Shown one piece after another: positions 27,863-36,333 of a stretch of 52,425 nucleotides of DNA. The translations under genes were made by a program, and so were the position numbers. A model generated the notes under the pieces. That model did not search any database. It was given only the letters and a program-made list of their open reading frames with translations, and was not told the DNA's origin. The DNA is from CAVRUH01 sp963822595. Lineage in GTDB: Bacteria; Chlamydiota; Chlamydiia; Chlamydiales; Waddliaceae. Every line of letters starts with the position of its first letter. The first letter of the stretch is position 1. The stretch covers positions 1 through 52,425 of the forward strand of contig CAWGIG010000006.1 in the NCBI GenBank assembly GCA_963822595.1. The letters run 5' to 3'.

Positions 27863-29249
27863 ATGCGTCTAAGGCCTCCTTTCGAGCTTGTTCATGGATG
27901 ACTATTGGTTGAGGGTATACAACACCGTACATTTTTAAAATCTCGGGTGCTATCCAAGGAGTGTACAGCCACTTGTCAGGCAAAGCCGCGAGTTCCGGAA
28001 CCCATTTTTTCACGTATTCTCTTGTTTCATCAAATTTTTCCCCTTGAACCGTCGGATTGAATATTCTGAAATAGGGGGCCGCATCTACTCCGCATCCCGC
28101 AACCCACTGCCATCCCAAACTATTATTGGCCAAATCTGCATCCACAAGCATTTCCCAGAACCACTTCGCACCCTCTACCCATGAGATCATGAGATGTTTG
28201 ACAAGGAAAGAAGCGACGACCATGCGTACACGATTGTGCATCCATCCCGTGTGTTTCAACTGGCGCATCCCGGCATCGACAAGAGGATATCCCGTATTGC
28301 CATCTTTCCAAAGCTGATAATGTGCCTCATTATGCTTGAAAGGGAATTTTTTAAACTTTTCTTGAAGAGGGACCAGGGGTGATTGAGGGAAATGATAAAG
28401 GAGATAATAAGCGAATTCTCTCCATCCCAATTGCCGTAGAAACGCGTTCGAGGGTTCGTCTTCCTGTCGAAATTTATTTTTTGTGGCATGCCAGATCTGG
28501 CAGACAGAAATCTCCCCGAAGTGCATATGAGGTGAAAGAAGGGATGTTCCTTCTAGATCAGGTCTGTCGCGCGTATTGGGATAGTCTCCAACGATGCTTC
28601 GAATCGCATGTTGAAGAGTTTCGTGCGCCTGTTTTTCGCCAGGCGACCAGTCTAATTTTTCAAGAGGGTTATTTTGTAGTAGTTTGAGATCATCCACAGA
28701 TAATGTAGATAGAGTGGACTTTGCAGGTTGAACAGGTTGAATTGTGTTTGTTAAGGAGCGGGGTTCATGAAACTTTAAACAGTGGTTCCAAAACGCCGTG
28801 AAGACTTTAAATGGGTTTCCTTCTTTGGTGTGTATACTAGCTGGATTGAATAGAAGCGTTCCCTCAAAAAAGTGAACGGTAATCCCTTTCTTTTGCAGAG
28901 CCTTTTCAAGAAGTTTATCATTTTGAATATGGGCAGGTTCATAGCTTTTGTGTAAAAAAACGGCTGTTGCCCCGGTTTCTGCGATAATATTCTCTATTAT
29001 TTCTATGGTTTTCCCCATCTTAATGATAAGGTCCAGATTCAGCGATTTCAAATTCTGCTTCAACGATACTAAGGAATAATGGAGCCACCATTTACTACCG
29101 CTTCCCATAGGCCATTCTCCATCTTCTTGCGGAGCCCACACATACAAAGGAATAATCATCCCCCCATTTTCAGCTGCCGCAGAAAGTGCAGGATGATCTG
29201 TCGTTCGAAGATCTTGTCGAAAAAGGACAATGGAAGGGGATTGTTTCAT
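27849..29249 (-). CDS. phr: Deoxyribodipyrimidine photolyase (class I CPD type)
   Basis: 466 residues, normal for class I photolyases. An N-terminal Rossmann-like antenna domain starts with IVLFRQDLRTTDHPAL. The C-terminal FAD domain has GTSLLSPHMHFGEIS, LGWREFAYYLLYHFP, GYPLVDAGMRQLKHTGWMHN, RVRMVVASFLVKHL, and VDADLANNSLGWQWVAGCG. It repairs UV-induced cyclobutane pyrimidine dimers with blue light. The ATG at 29249 overlaps the TGA of the preceding SDR gene in an ATGA, a sign of translational coupling. A cryptochrome-like role cannot be excluded, but the residues around the FAD site look like those of an active photolyase. Confidence 0.94.
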   Translation of the reverse strand: MKQSPSIVLFRQDLRTTDHPALSAAAENGGMIIPLYVWAPQEDGEWPMGSGSKWWLHYSLVSLKQNLKSLNLDLIIKMGKTIEIIENIIAETGATAVFLHKSYEPAHIQNDKLLEKALQKKGITVHFFEGTLLFNPASIHTKEGNPFKVFTAFWNHCLKFHEPRSLTNTIQPVQPAKSTLSTLSVDDLKLLQNNPLEKLDWSPGEKQAHETLQHAIRSIVGDYPNTRDRPDLEGTSLLSPHMHFGEISVCQIWHATKNKFRQEDEPSNAFLRQLGWREFAYYLLYHFPQSPLVPLQEKFKKFPFKHNEAHYQLWKDGNTGYPLVDAGMRQLKHTGWMHNRVRMVVASFLVKHLMISWVEGAKWFWEMLVDADLANNSLGWQWVAGCGVDAAPYFRIFNPTVQGEKFDETREYVKKWVPELAALPDKWLYTPWIAPEILKMYGVVYPQPIVIHEQARKEALDAYATL

Positions 29250-30694
29250 TTTTGGTTCGCTCCTGCGATCGCTTTAGACATGCCATTAAAGATAAAAATA
29301 TGAAATGGATAAAGAATATACCAATAAAGTCTTCCAAGGAGTCCATGGGGTCGAAAGGTTGCAGTTTGAACAAGCATCCATTGATCTTTGTCCGGTACTA
29401 AAACATATTCAAGCCACGCCTCCCCAGGAACCTTCATCGTAGCGAAAAGAACAAGACGCCCTTTTTCTTTATCGGCAACTAATACACGCCAAAAATCAAT
29501 AGAATCACCCACTTGTATTTCAGAGGGATGCCTTCTGCCTCTATTAAGCCCTACACCCCCGATGAATTTATCAAATAATCCCCTTAAATACCATGCCCAG
29601 TTGTAATTATAATACCCTTTGCTACCGCCAATCGTCCATATGCGTTCGATAGTCGCAGCTTTTGAATCTTTGACAGGAACTATCCGTTCATCTTTTAAGC
29701 AACCTCGCTTTGGCACTTGAACATAATCATCGATTTTTGGATTGGACACATGAATTTCCCAGGAATCCATCCATGTTGAAATGACTTCATTTTGTGAGAT
29801 TTTTTGAAAAGCAAGCTTCAGAGATTGAGTGTAAGTCAAACACTTATGAGGAAGAATTCTCTGAATTTCATCAAATTGTACAACAGTATTGCACTTCATA
29901 CTCGCAACGAGATAAGAGCATAACGAAAAACGGACGGAAGTGATGAATACCAGCCAGTAGCTTGATAAGTGCGGGGTTAGAACAGGAACATCGATGATCC
30001 ATCGCCTTAAATTTCTGAATGTGGAGTACCTCAGCATCAATTCTTTGAAGGTTAGTACTTCGGGACCACCTATATCAAAAGTCTTATTAAAGCACTCGGG
30101 ATTCAAAAGCACACCTGTAAGATAAAAAAGAACGTCTCTTATGGCAATCGGTTGGCATAGCGTATGTACCCATTTAGGAGCGATCATGATCGGCAATTTT
30201 TCGCAAAGATCACGGATAATCTCAAAAGAGGCGCTCCCCGAACCAATGATAATACTTGCTCGTAAGATAGTCACAGGAATTGTTGAGTTTTTTAAGGCTT
30301 TCTCAACTAACAATCTTGACTTTAGATGAGGAGATATTTTGTTTTCATCATTGATGATTCCACCCAAGTATATGATTTGTTTGATTTCGGTATTTTGCAC
30401 GCCCTTGATGAACTGCTCGACAATCTTTATTTCCGTTTCTGCTAAGTCGCTAACGACTTCTGACATCGAGTGTACAAGATAATAAGCGGCTTCAATATCT
30501 CTAGGGATATCTCTTAATGTTTCAGGATTTCTCAAATCTCCCCAGACATAATAGAGATTTGGTTTATCTTCAGCAAAAACTTTCGATCCTTTGATATGGC
30601 ACAAAGCGTAAACTTCATGACCTTGATCGAGAATCTTAAGTATCAATCTTTTTCCTACAAAACCCGTGGCACCGGTAATCAGAACTTTTGACAT
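29246..30694 (-). CDS. NAD(P)-binding SDR protein with C-terminal DUF2867
   Basis: 482 residues. Residues 1-290 are an atypical or extended SDR: the dinucleotide motif ITGATGFVG (6-14), then AAYYLVHSMSE, IIYLGGI and TILRASIIIGSGSASFE. The DUF2867 part follows (about 330-480): RIWTIGGSKGYYNYNWAWYL, GLNRGRRHPSEIQVGD, FRPHGLLGRLYWYILYPFH. This architecture often occurs next to photolyase genes. Substrate is unknown; a lipid, quinone or terpenoid intermediate is possible. It overlaps phr by four bases and follows the dienelactone hydrolase by 29 bases. Confidence 0.9.
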   Translation of the reverse strand: MSKVLITGATGFVGKRLILKILDQGHEVYALCHIKGSKVFAEDKPNLYYVWGDLRNPETLRDIPRDIEAAYYLVHSMSEVVSDLAETEIKIVEQFIKGVQNTEIKQIIYLGGIINDENKISPHLKSRLLVEKALKNSTIPVTILRASIIIGSGSASFEIIRDLCEKLPIMIAPKWVHTLCQPIAIRDVLFYLTGVLLNPECFNKTFDIGGPEVLTFKELMLRYSTFRNLRRWIIDVPVLTPHLSSYWLVFITSVRFSLCSYLVASMKCNTVVQFDEIQRILPHKCLTYTQSLKLAFQKISQNEVISTWMDSWEIHVSNPKIDDYVQVPKRGCLKDERIVPVKDSKAATIERIWTIGGSKGYYNYNWAWYLRGLFDKFIGGVGLNRGRRHPSEIQVGDSIDFWRVLVADKEKGRLVLFATMKVPGEAWLEYVLVPDKDQWMLVQTATFRPHGLLGRLYWYILYPFHIFIFNGMSKAIAGANQK

Positions 30695-30723
30695 GTTTTT
30701 TCAACTTAATTTTATAAGGGAGT

Positions 30724-31515
30724 TTACTTACGAAATAACTCAGTAAAGAAATTTTCCATTTCTTTCCAAGATTTTTTATCTGCTGTCTCGTTATAGGCAA
30801 TGGGCAGTTTATATTTTTTGCCAATCGCTGTCGAGTCAGGATTAGTGAAAGCATGTAAAGCTCCAGGATAGTCTATGGACTTAAAATTTACATCGGCATC
30901 TTTCATTTCTTTTTCAAATGTTTGTCGATCCGTTGCTGACACAGTAGGATCGTCTGCTCCATTCAATGCCAATACCTTCGCTTTTACCTTTCCTGCAACT
31001 GCGGGCAAGGAGGTTGAAAGGCCTCCATGAAAACTGACAACTCCTTTCATGTTAGCACCGGATCGGGCAAGTTCCAGAGCGGCCGTTCCCCCAAAGCAGT
31101 ATCCAATCACGCCGATTTTTGTTTTGTCAACGAAAGGGAGTGACTCTAAAATGTTCAATCCAGCCATCGCTCTCCTCCGCATCAAGTTCCTGTCATCCAA
31201 AAAGGGTTTGGATAATTTTTTCGCTTCTTCGGGAGTTTTAGCAAGAATCCCCACACCATACATATCAATTGCGAAGGCTACGTAACCTAATTCTGCAAGC
31301 ATATTGGCGCGATGCCGAGCATAATCATTGAGCCCCCACCACTCGTGGATAACTAATACACCGGGAGCGGGATTTTCAGGTGTAATAGAATCATTATAAA
31401 CAAGGTAGCCATTAAGTTTAACATTATTGTCAGTATAAGGAATTTCTTTGGTAACCAATGCTGCCTCCGCTGTTGTTATGATTAATAGTAAAAATATGAA
31501 TGAAATGATTCTCAT
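30724..31515 (-). CDS. Dienelactone hydrolase family protein, exported
   Basis: 263 residues: a signal peptide (about 1-18, ending TTAEA), then an alpha/beta hydrolase of the dienelactone hydrolase family. The nucleophile is C140 in GYCFGG, with the acid in NGADDP (D188 or D189) and H221 in ALHAF. HEWWG (57-61) is the family's conserved early motif. A Cys nucleophile is typical of this family. The protein probably acts in the periplasm on an ester or lactone. ATG 31515 has AAGGGA upstream. It is the first gene of the operon running through SDR-DUF2867, phr, tspO, DUF2177 and DUF1295; membership by spacing, not by known function. Confidence 0.9.
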   Translation of the reverse strand: MRIISFIFLLLIITTAEAALVTKEIPYTDNNVKLNGYLVYNDSITPENPAPGVLVIHEWWGLNDYARHRANMLAELGYVAFAIDMYGVGILAKTPEEAKKLSKPFLDDRNLMRRRAMAGLNILESLPFVDKTKIGVIGYCFGGTAALELARSGANMKGVVSFHGGLSTSLPAVAGKVKAKVLALNGADDPTVSATDRQTFEKEMKDADVNFKSIDYPGALHAFTNPDSTAIGKKYKLPIAYNETADKKSWKEMENFFTELFRK

Positions 31516-31545
31516 AGTGTTCCCTTTTTCCCAATGGAATCCTAT

Positions 31546-31575
31546 TCAATACCATATAATTATTAAAAATGTCAA
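31546..31575 (-). promoter_or_regulatory. Candidate promoter of the photolyase-linked operon
   Basis: On the minus strand a consensus TTGACA (31570-31575) is followed after 18 bases by TATTGA (31546-31551), about 30 bases before the dienelactone hydrolase start. The -35 is perfect, the -10 matches in only three positions. Confidence 0.4.
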
Positions 31576-31644
31576 TTTCTGACCAACAACCGCAAGTATT
31601 CCTTATTGATAACTATACATTGATTCTCGCCATACTCCTTTTAT

Positions 31645-34600
31645 TCATTTAGGCTTCTTTTTTCTGAGATCGTGCTTCACAACATAATGTTCGGTGAGTA
31701 ACGCAATAAGAACAAACGCGAAACCTGGTCCAACACGATAACCAAAATAAAAAGAGGCTATCATAGCAGAGGCAATCCCCGAAATTCTTAGGGCCATCTT
31801 ATAATGCTCGGGAATCGATTCCCCATGAGACGTTTCTATACCCGCCTTCACGGAGCCTATACTTGCCCCTATTATAAGCCGAGTAATGCTATGTGGCCCA
31901 ACCCCCAAATAAGTGAAACCTTCATCAATGGCAAAACCTGCAAAAGCTCCTACAACCATTCTATTCACTTTTAACGGTGAACCTTTAGGGGTGAGTTTCG
32001 AAATTTTTTTGCTCAGCCATTGTAAGAAAAGGGGTATATGATACCCTAATTCAAGACCCGCAAATTCATAATATAGCCTCTTACTTGTATAACCTGTAAG
32101 CTGCTGAAGTAATATGATGCTTACTAGTGTAGATAGCATCAAAGCCATAAGCTTCTGTTTTCGAGGGAGACCTGAACCAAAATTATCAATCAAATAAAGA
32201 TAAATTGAAGAAACCAGAAATTTGTTTAAAAGTGTTCTTGTTTCTTTATGAAAACTCAAACCTCTCCCTGCCGTATCAACCCCATGATGCTTTAAACGTA
32301 CAGCCGGTTCGTACCCGCTTGAGGCAAGCCTCTTTATCCAATCGATTACAGATTGTCTCTCTTGATTCGAAAGCACCTCCGTGACATACTTAAAAAGCAT
32401 TTCCGTGTCTTGCTCCTTGCAATGTTTAATCATCCAATCAAGAAAAAATTCACTGAATAAATTTCTATTGTTTTCCAGAAGGATGCATCCCCCTTTCCAT
32501 AAAATTTCCCGTTGGATCTTTTTTGATTTGCATAAAGCGCTCCACAAGGCATGACCCGAAGAAGACAAATTAGCTAATCTTATGAGATTATCAGCAAAAA
32601 AATACTGAGAGAAAGTATCTAAAACAATAGGACTTTTTGCAGATTTTTGAAAAATTGAGATTGCAATCTTGACAGTTTTTTCTTCGGAATAGAGACATGC
32701 GTCTCCCTTACGAAGGAGTTTTACAGCTAAGTCAAGGGTTAATCTCCTGTCATAAAGAAGATTTTCCCATTCCTGTTGTATATCAGAAGAAAAAACAGTA
32801 TAAGCATTGAGGAAAATAGTCACTTTTTGTTCTATTCCCGGCGTTGCTTTAAGGAGTTCAAAATACACATTCGATGACATTAATCTGAGCTGTTCCGGAC
32901 TTAATCTATTAAGCATCCTATCGACATACTCGGGATACCCCTGACGAATGAGTTTAATCAGATTCTTTTGCGGGGGTAATTCGAGAGGTTGAGGAATTTC
33001 TCCAAGACATTTTGATATCAAACAGACCATATCTATATCGCCATTTGGATCCATCAATAATCTTTGTCCAAGGGTGATCAAGAGCTGAATGTATTCTTGT
33101 TTCCTTTTACATCTAGAATCGAGACTGTATTTAGAACAGACATTTGTAGCTGTCACCCATCCATCATCAAAGCTTAAAGCTGATTTTATCATCTTGAATA
33201 AATGTTCTAAGGATACAGAGTCCAGTACATCTAAAGTCAATTCTATTCCTCTTTTAGATCCTGCTACAGCCTCTAAAAGAGGAATCGATTTCAGCTTTGC
33301 TAAACGAAGACATTCCATCACTTGTGGCTTTTTAAGGTAGTCTACTAATTGATCCACTTCTTTTTTTTCGAAATATTTCAGTACCTTTTCAACCCACCAT
33401 CTATGATAACATTCTTCTTTAGGCGCCAAGGCCCGAAATAACGAGGTGTATATTACAAGAGATCCATCTTTCAGCTCTTTCAAGAGATCTTTTGCAGTTT
33501 TTGCTCGTTCTTTGACTTGAATCCAGTTTATTTTTCTTTTAGAAATATCAAAAAATTCTAGCAGCGGAATATCATCATGATTAACATCCCATTTTTTCAA
33601 CAAGCGCACTAAAACCGATACCTTTAGCTTATCATTCAGTTGGTTCTCAATCTTTTTTAATTTTTCCAAAAGGGCTTTAGATGTATCTGCAAGCTCTATA
33701 ATTTCATAGCAAGCAACAATAACCTTCGAATCATCATCCGCAAGGGTTTTAAATATATCCGGCAAAACTTCACCGCGGCTAATACATTCGTTCGCGACCA
33801 AATGCCATAACGAAGATTCCTTAATCTTTAATAATTCAAGGACTTTTGCCTTAAGGAGCACATCCACCTGTCTTGAGATGTAATATTCGCACAATCCTAC
33901 CTCATCGCCAACGAACCTTCCTGAAGAGAGATAGGCTACAACCCAGTCAGTATTTAGCGCATAGGGCCTTTCACAAATGAGTTTGCTGGCAATATTCTTG
34001 TACGCATCCGAATGAAATTTTTGCCGATCCATCTTCTCCAACCATCGATAGGCTGTTTGAGGACCGCATTGGAGGATTTTTGTTAGCATTTCTTCGCTCA
34101 GACTCTGCTTTTTAACATCAGATAAGTTGATCATATCTAGAAAGAGATCTCCGGAGCAATGAACCTCATCTATAAGTTGTGCTAATACTCTTCTTTTCGA
34201 GACCTTTTCGTTTGCAAGCATTGCCCATTTTTCATCTTCAATCGGCGGAAAAGGACTACACGCTTTATAAATATCCATATCTCCACCGGAATCAATCACT
34301 CTTTCAAAGAGCTTTGCGTATCCATCTTTTGGAACTGCCCCTGCTTTTCGGAGATCCCCTATCAGTTCTGCAGATTTTAACAAACATTCATCAACAACAT
34401 CCCAACAGAGTTGAAAGCGCAAAACCGGATCATGGGTATAATTCTGAAATACAAAGCGGCCGATATTCAAAAGCTGGTTGTCATCATCGCATTCAGCTAT
34501 TTCCCAGCTGGCTATCGATTTTTGTTCAACAAACTCCGATTTACCTTTGTCTTTTCCTACAATACCCAGAAGGCTTTTTCTTAATTCTGCAGCTACATCC

Positions 34601-36045
34601 TCACTCAAACCTTGGTCTCTCAATTCCTTCCTATAATCTTCGGTAGTTTCACGTCCCGCAATCCCATCCATCGACAGAGAACGGACAATTTCTCTGATTT
34701 GTTCCGGATCCCCCTTCTGAAGAGCTGTTAAGGAGGCTTTTGGATCAAACTTAACGAGTAGATCTCTTTTGCCGAAGTCACCTCTAAAACGGATGCGAAG
34801 AACCGATCCTCCTTGATGCGAAACTATTTTTACTTGAAATGGACGCTTCCAGCCTTCACAAAGAGCAACGAGAGCGGTGCATTCGATTGCCGCATGGATA
34901 GAGCTTATATTCGCACCCGGCTTGCTCATAGCTCTGAAAAGAAACTTAATAAAACAAGGGATATCCCCGTTTAAATCTATCTTGCACGCTTCTTTAAGGT
35001 AGGATGTTCCCTCGTTATGCAATAACATCAGCTGCTGGACTCTAAGACTCAATAAATAACGAGATAGCACAGCATCCGATTCATGGTTCCTCCACTGCTT
35101 ATCTAGAATGAACTTCAACGAATCCTGTTTTCCGATTTCCTTGAGCTTATATAAGTGTTGCAGCCAGCATCTAAAAAGGTCATCTTCCAATCTGTTTGTG
35201 CACACTTCCCCTTTTAGAAGTTTCCCGAGGAGTCTTGGAAAAAGATGATGTTCTAACCTTCCCTCATTTTCAATCAGCCCAAGCGTTTGTGCTCGCCACC
35301 ATTGCCAAGGATTTATACTATTGACAATCAAAACATGATTGTTTAGATCGGAGCGCGTGATATTTATCGAAAAGTCGTCGCTATAAAAGGCAAAATCCGA
35401 ACTGAGTTCTTTATAGACAACAAAATCGAGCTTATGATTTTTTTCATCGGTTATTGAAATCACAATCACTTTGTCGTCAAAATATTCGATAACGCAATCT
35501 TTCTGCTGGTCTAGAGCTGATTTGAATTGAAAAATATTTACTTCCGACCCAACTTTGATTTTCAAGTCTACATCTGCAAACGGAAACTTTTTCTTCATTA
35601 GACGCATTCCTAATTCTTCACGATTAGGGCATTTGGCTTGCTCTGTGGCGCACAGAAAAAAGGGTAGGTTCAATCCTGATACCCCTGCACTCCCGGCCAG
35701 GTGTACTTCCACGATATTGCGGTAGCCTAGGATCCCTTTAATCATCTTTAGCCAATCATCGACAGTTTTTTCATGAACAAGATAGGGATTGTTAGCATTT
35801 ATTCCCAAAATATTTCTTACACGTTCACAAATCCTACGATCAGAGACAGCCCACGGAAATATTCTATTCGGCGGTAGGACAAAACTTCCCATTTTTTTAA
35901 GGAATTTTGCTGTTTTTGAGGTGATTGAATTGAGCGGGGGTTTTTCTCGTTCCTGCCTCGAAATCCCCTGGGAAGAATCTTGTAATTGTTCAGTAAAGAA
36001 AACGTTCATAAATTCAAATATTATATCTTTGCTCCCCATTTTCAT
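31645..36045 (-). CDS. Giant paralog 2: nucleotidyltransferase-like domain, helical region and a membrane tail
   Basis: About 1466 residues from ATG 36045. The frame is open to 36147, but those 34 codons translate the arm of a long inverted repeat (36051-36197); starting at 36045 puts the shared motifs at the same positions as in the paralogs. Motifs: VSDRRICERVRNILGI; KTVDDWLK; HLAGSAG (GS at 118-119); FADVDLKIKV (D158, D160); HKLDFVVYKE (D207); NPWQWWRAQTLGLIEN; ECTALVALCEGWKRPFQVKI. The helical part is colinear with the other two to about residue 1270. The last 180 or so residues are different: several hydrophobic segments (LMALMLSTLVSIILLQQL, MVVGAFAGFAIDEGF, ISGIASAMIASFYFGYRVG) that should anchor it in a membrane, ending in HDLRKKKPK. 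Function unknown. Confidence 0.75.
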   Translation of the reverse strand: MKMGSKDIIFEFMNVFFTEQLQDSSQGISRQEREKPPLNSITSKTAKFLKKMGSFVLPPNRIFPWAVSDRRICERVRNILGINANNPYLVHEKTVDDWLKMIKGILGYRNIVEVHLAGSAGVSGLNLPFFLCATEQAKCPNREELGMRLMKKKFPFADVDLKIKVGSEVNIFQFKSALDQQKDCVIEYFDDKVIVISITDEKNHKLDFVVYKELSSDFAFYSDDFSINITRSDLNNHVLIVNSINPWQWWRAQTLGLIENEGRLEHHLFPRLLGKLLKGEVCTNRLEDDLFRCWLQHLYKLKEIGKQDSLKFILDKQWRNHESDAVLSRYLLSLRVQQLMLLHNEGTSYLKEACKIDLNGDIPCFIKFLFRAMSKPGANISSIHAAIECTALVALCEGWKRPFQVKIVSHQGGSVLRIRFRGDFGKRDLLVKFDPKASLTALQKGDPEQIREIVRSLSMDGIAGRETTEDYRKELRDQGLSEDVAAELRKSLLGIVGKDKGKSEFVEQKSIASWEIAECDDDNQLLNIGRFVFQNYTHDPVLRFQLCWDVVDECLLKSAELIGDLRKAGAVPKDGYAKLFERVIDSGGDMDIYKACSPFPPIEDEKWAMLANEKVSKRRVLAQLIDEVHCSGDLFLDMINLSDVKKQSLSEEMLTKILQCGPQTAYRWLEKMDRQKFHSDAYKNIASKLICERPYALNTDWVVAYLSSGRFVGDEVGLCEYYISRQVDVLLKAKVLELLKIKESSLWHLVANECISRGEVLPDIFKTLADDDSKVIVACYEIIELADTSKALLEKLKKIENQLNDKLKVSVLVRLLKKWDVNHDDIPLLEFFDISKRKINWIQVKERAKTAKDLLKELKDGSLVIYTSLFRALAPKEECYHRWWVEKVLKYFEKKEVDQLVDYLKKPQVMECLRLAKLKSIPLLEAVAGSKRGIELTLDVLDSVSLEHLFKMIKSALSFDDGWVTATNVCSKYSLDSRCKRKQEYIQLLITLGQRLLMDPNGDIDMVCLISKCLGEIPQPLELPPQKNLIKLIRQGYPEYVDRMLNRLSPEQLRLMSSNVYFELLKATPGIEQKVTIFLNAYTVFSSDIQQEWENLLYDRRLTLDLAVKLLRKGDACLYSEEKTVKIAISIFQKSAKSPIVLDTFSQYFFADNLIRLANLSSSGHALWSALCKSKKIQREILWKGGCILLENNRNLFSEFFLDWMIKHCKEQDTEMLFKYVTEVLSNQERQSVIDWIKRLASSGYEPAVRLKHHGVDTAGRGLSFHKETRTLLNKFLVSSIYLYLIDNFGSGLPRKQKLMALMLSTLVSIILLQQLTGYTSKRLYYEFAGLELGYHIPLFLQWLSKKISKLTPKGSPLKVNRMVVGAFAGFAIDEGFTYLGVGPHSITRLIIGASIGSVKAGIETSHGESIPEHYKMALRISGIASAMIASFYFGYRVGPGFAFVLIALLTEHYVVKHDLRKKKPK

Positions 36046-36050
36046 CCATA

Positions 36051-36197
36051 AATAACTAATAGACGTTAGGCAGCCCATTTTCAACGCAGAGGCGAAGAGG
36101 TTCGCAGAGACGCGGAGAAAGGAAATGATTGTTTTTCTCTTCTTCATTCTCAGCGCCTCTGCGTTGAAAATGGGCTGCCTAACGTCTATTAGCTATT
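36051..36197. repeat. Inverted repeat with 44-base arms between giant paralog 2 and prfC
   Basis: Arms 36051-36094 and 36154-36197 are complementary with one mismatch; both contain TTAGGCAGCCCATTTTCAAC or its complement. The 59-base loop carries CGCAGAGACGCGGAGAA, a sequence style common in dispersed repeats of environmental bacteria. A third, diverged arm-like copy (GCGTTGAAAATTGGTTGC) lies at 36231-36264. Each arm holds an outward-facing TTGAAA, 17 bases, TATTAG (+ strand copy 36164-36192), so the element may supply promoters both ways. Confidence 0.85.
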
Positions 36198-36282
36198 CTC
36201 CGGTAAGCGGCGATAAGGACCTGGATTGCTTTGCGTTGAAAATTGGTTGCTTAATGTCGATTATAGGTCAATTTAGTGAGAA

Positions 36283-36312
36283 TTGCAGTTTCCCTGGAAA
36301 TAAGATTATGAT
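36283..36312 (+). promoter_or_regulatory. Candidate promoter of prfC
   Basis: TTGCAG (36283-36288), 18 bases, TATGAT (36307-36312), 22 bases before ATG 36334. A moderate match; no clear ribosome site follows. Confidence 0.35.
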
Positions 36313-36333
36313 ATACTTACACTTAAAAAAAAT

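Noticed and set aside
34179..34646. A 155-codon plus-strand open frame
   Set aside because: Lies entirely antisense inside giant paralog 2, which has clear homology to its paralogs here; no ribosome site.
31645..36147. Giant paralog 2 starting at 36147
   Set aside because: The first 34 codons translate an inverted-repeat arm and loop; paralog alignment supports a start at or near 36045.
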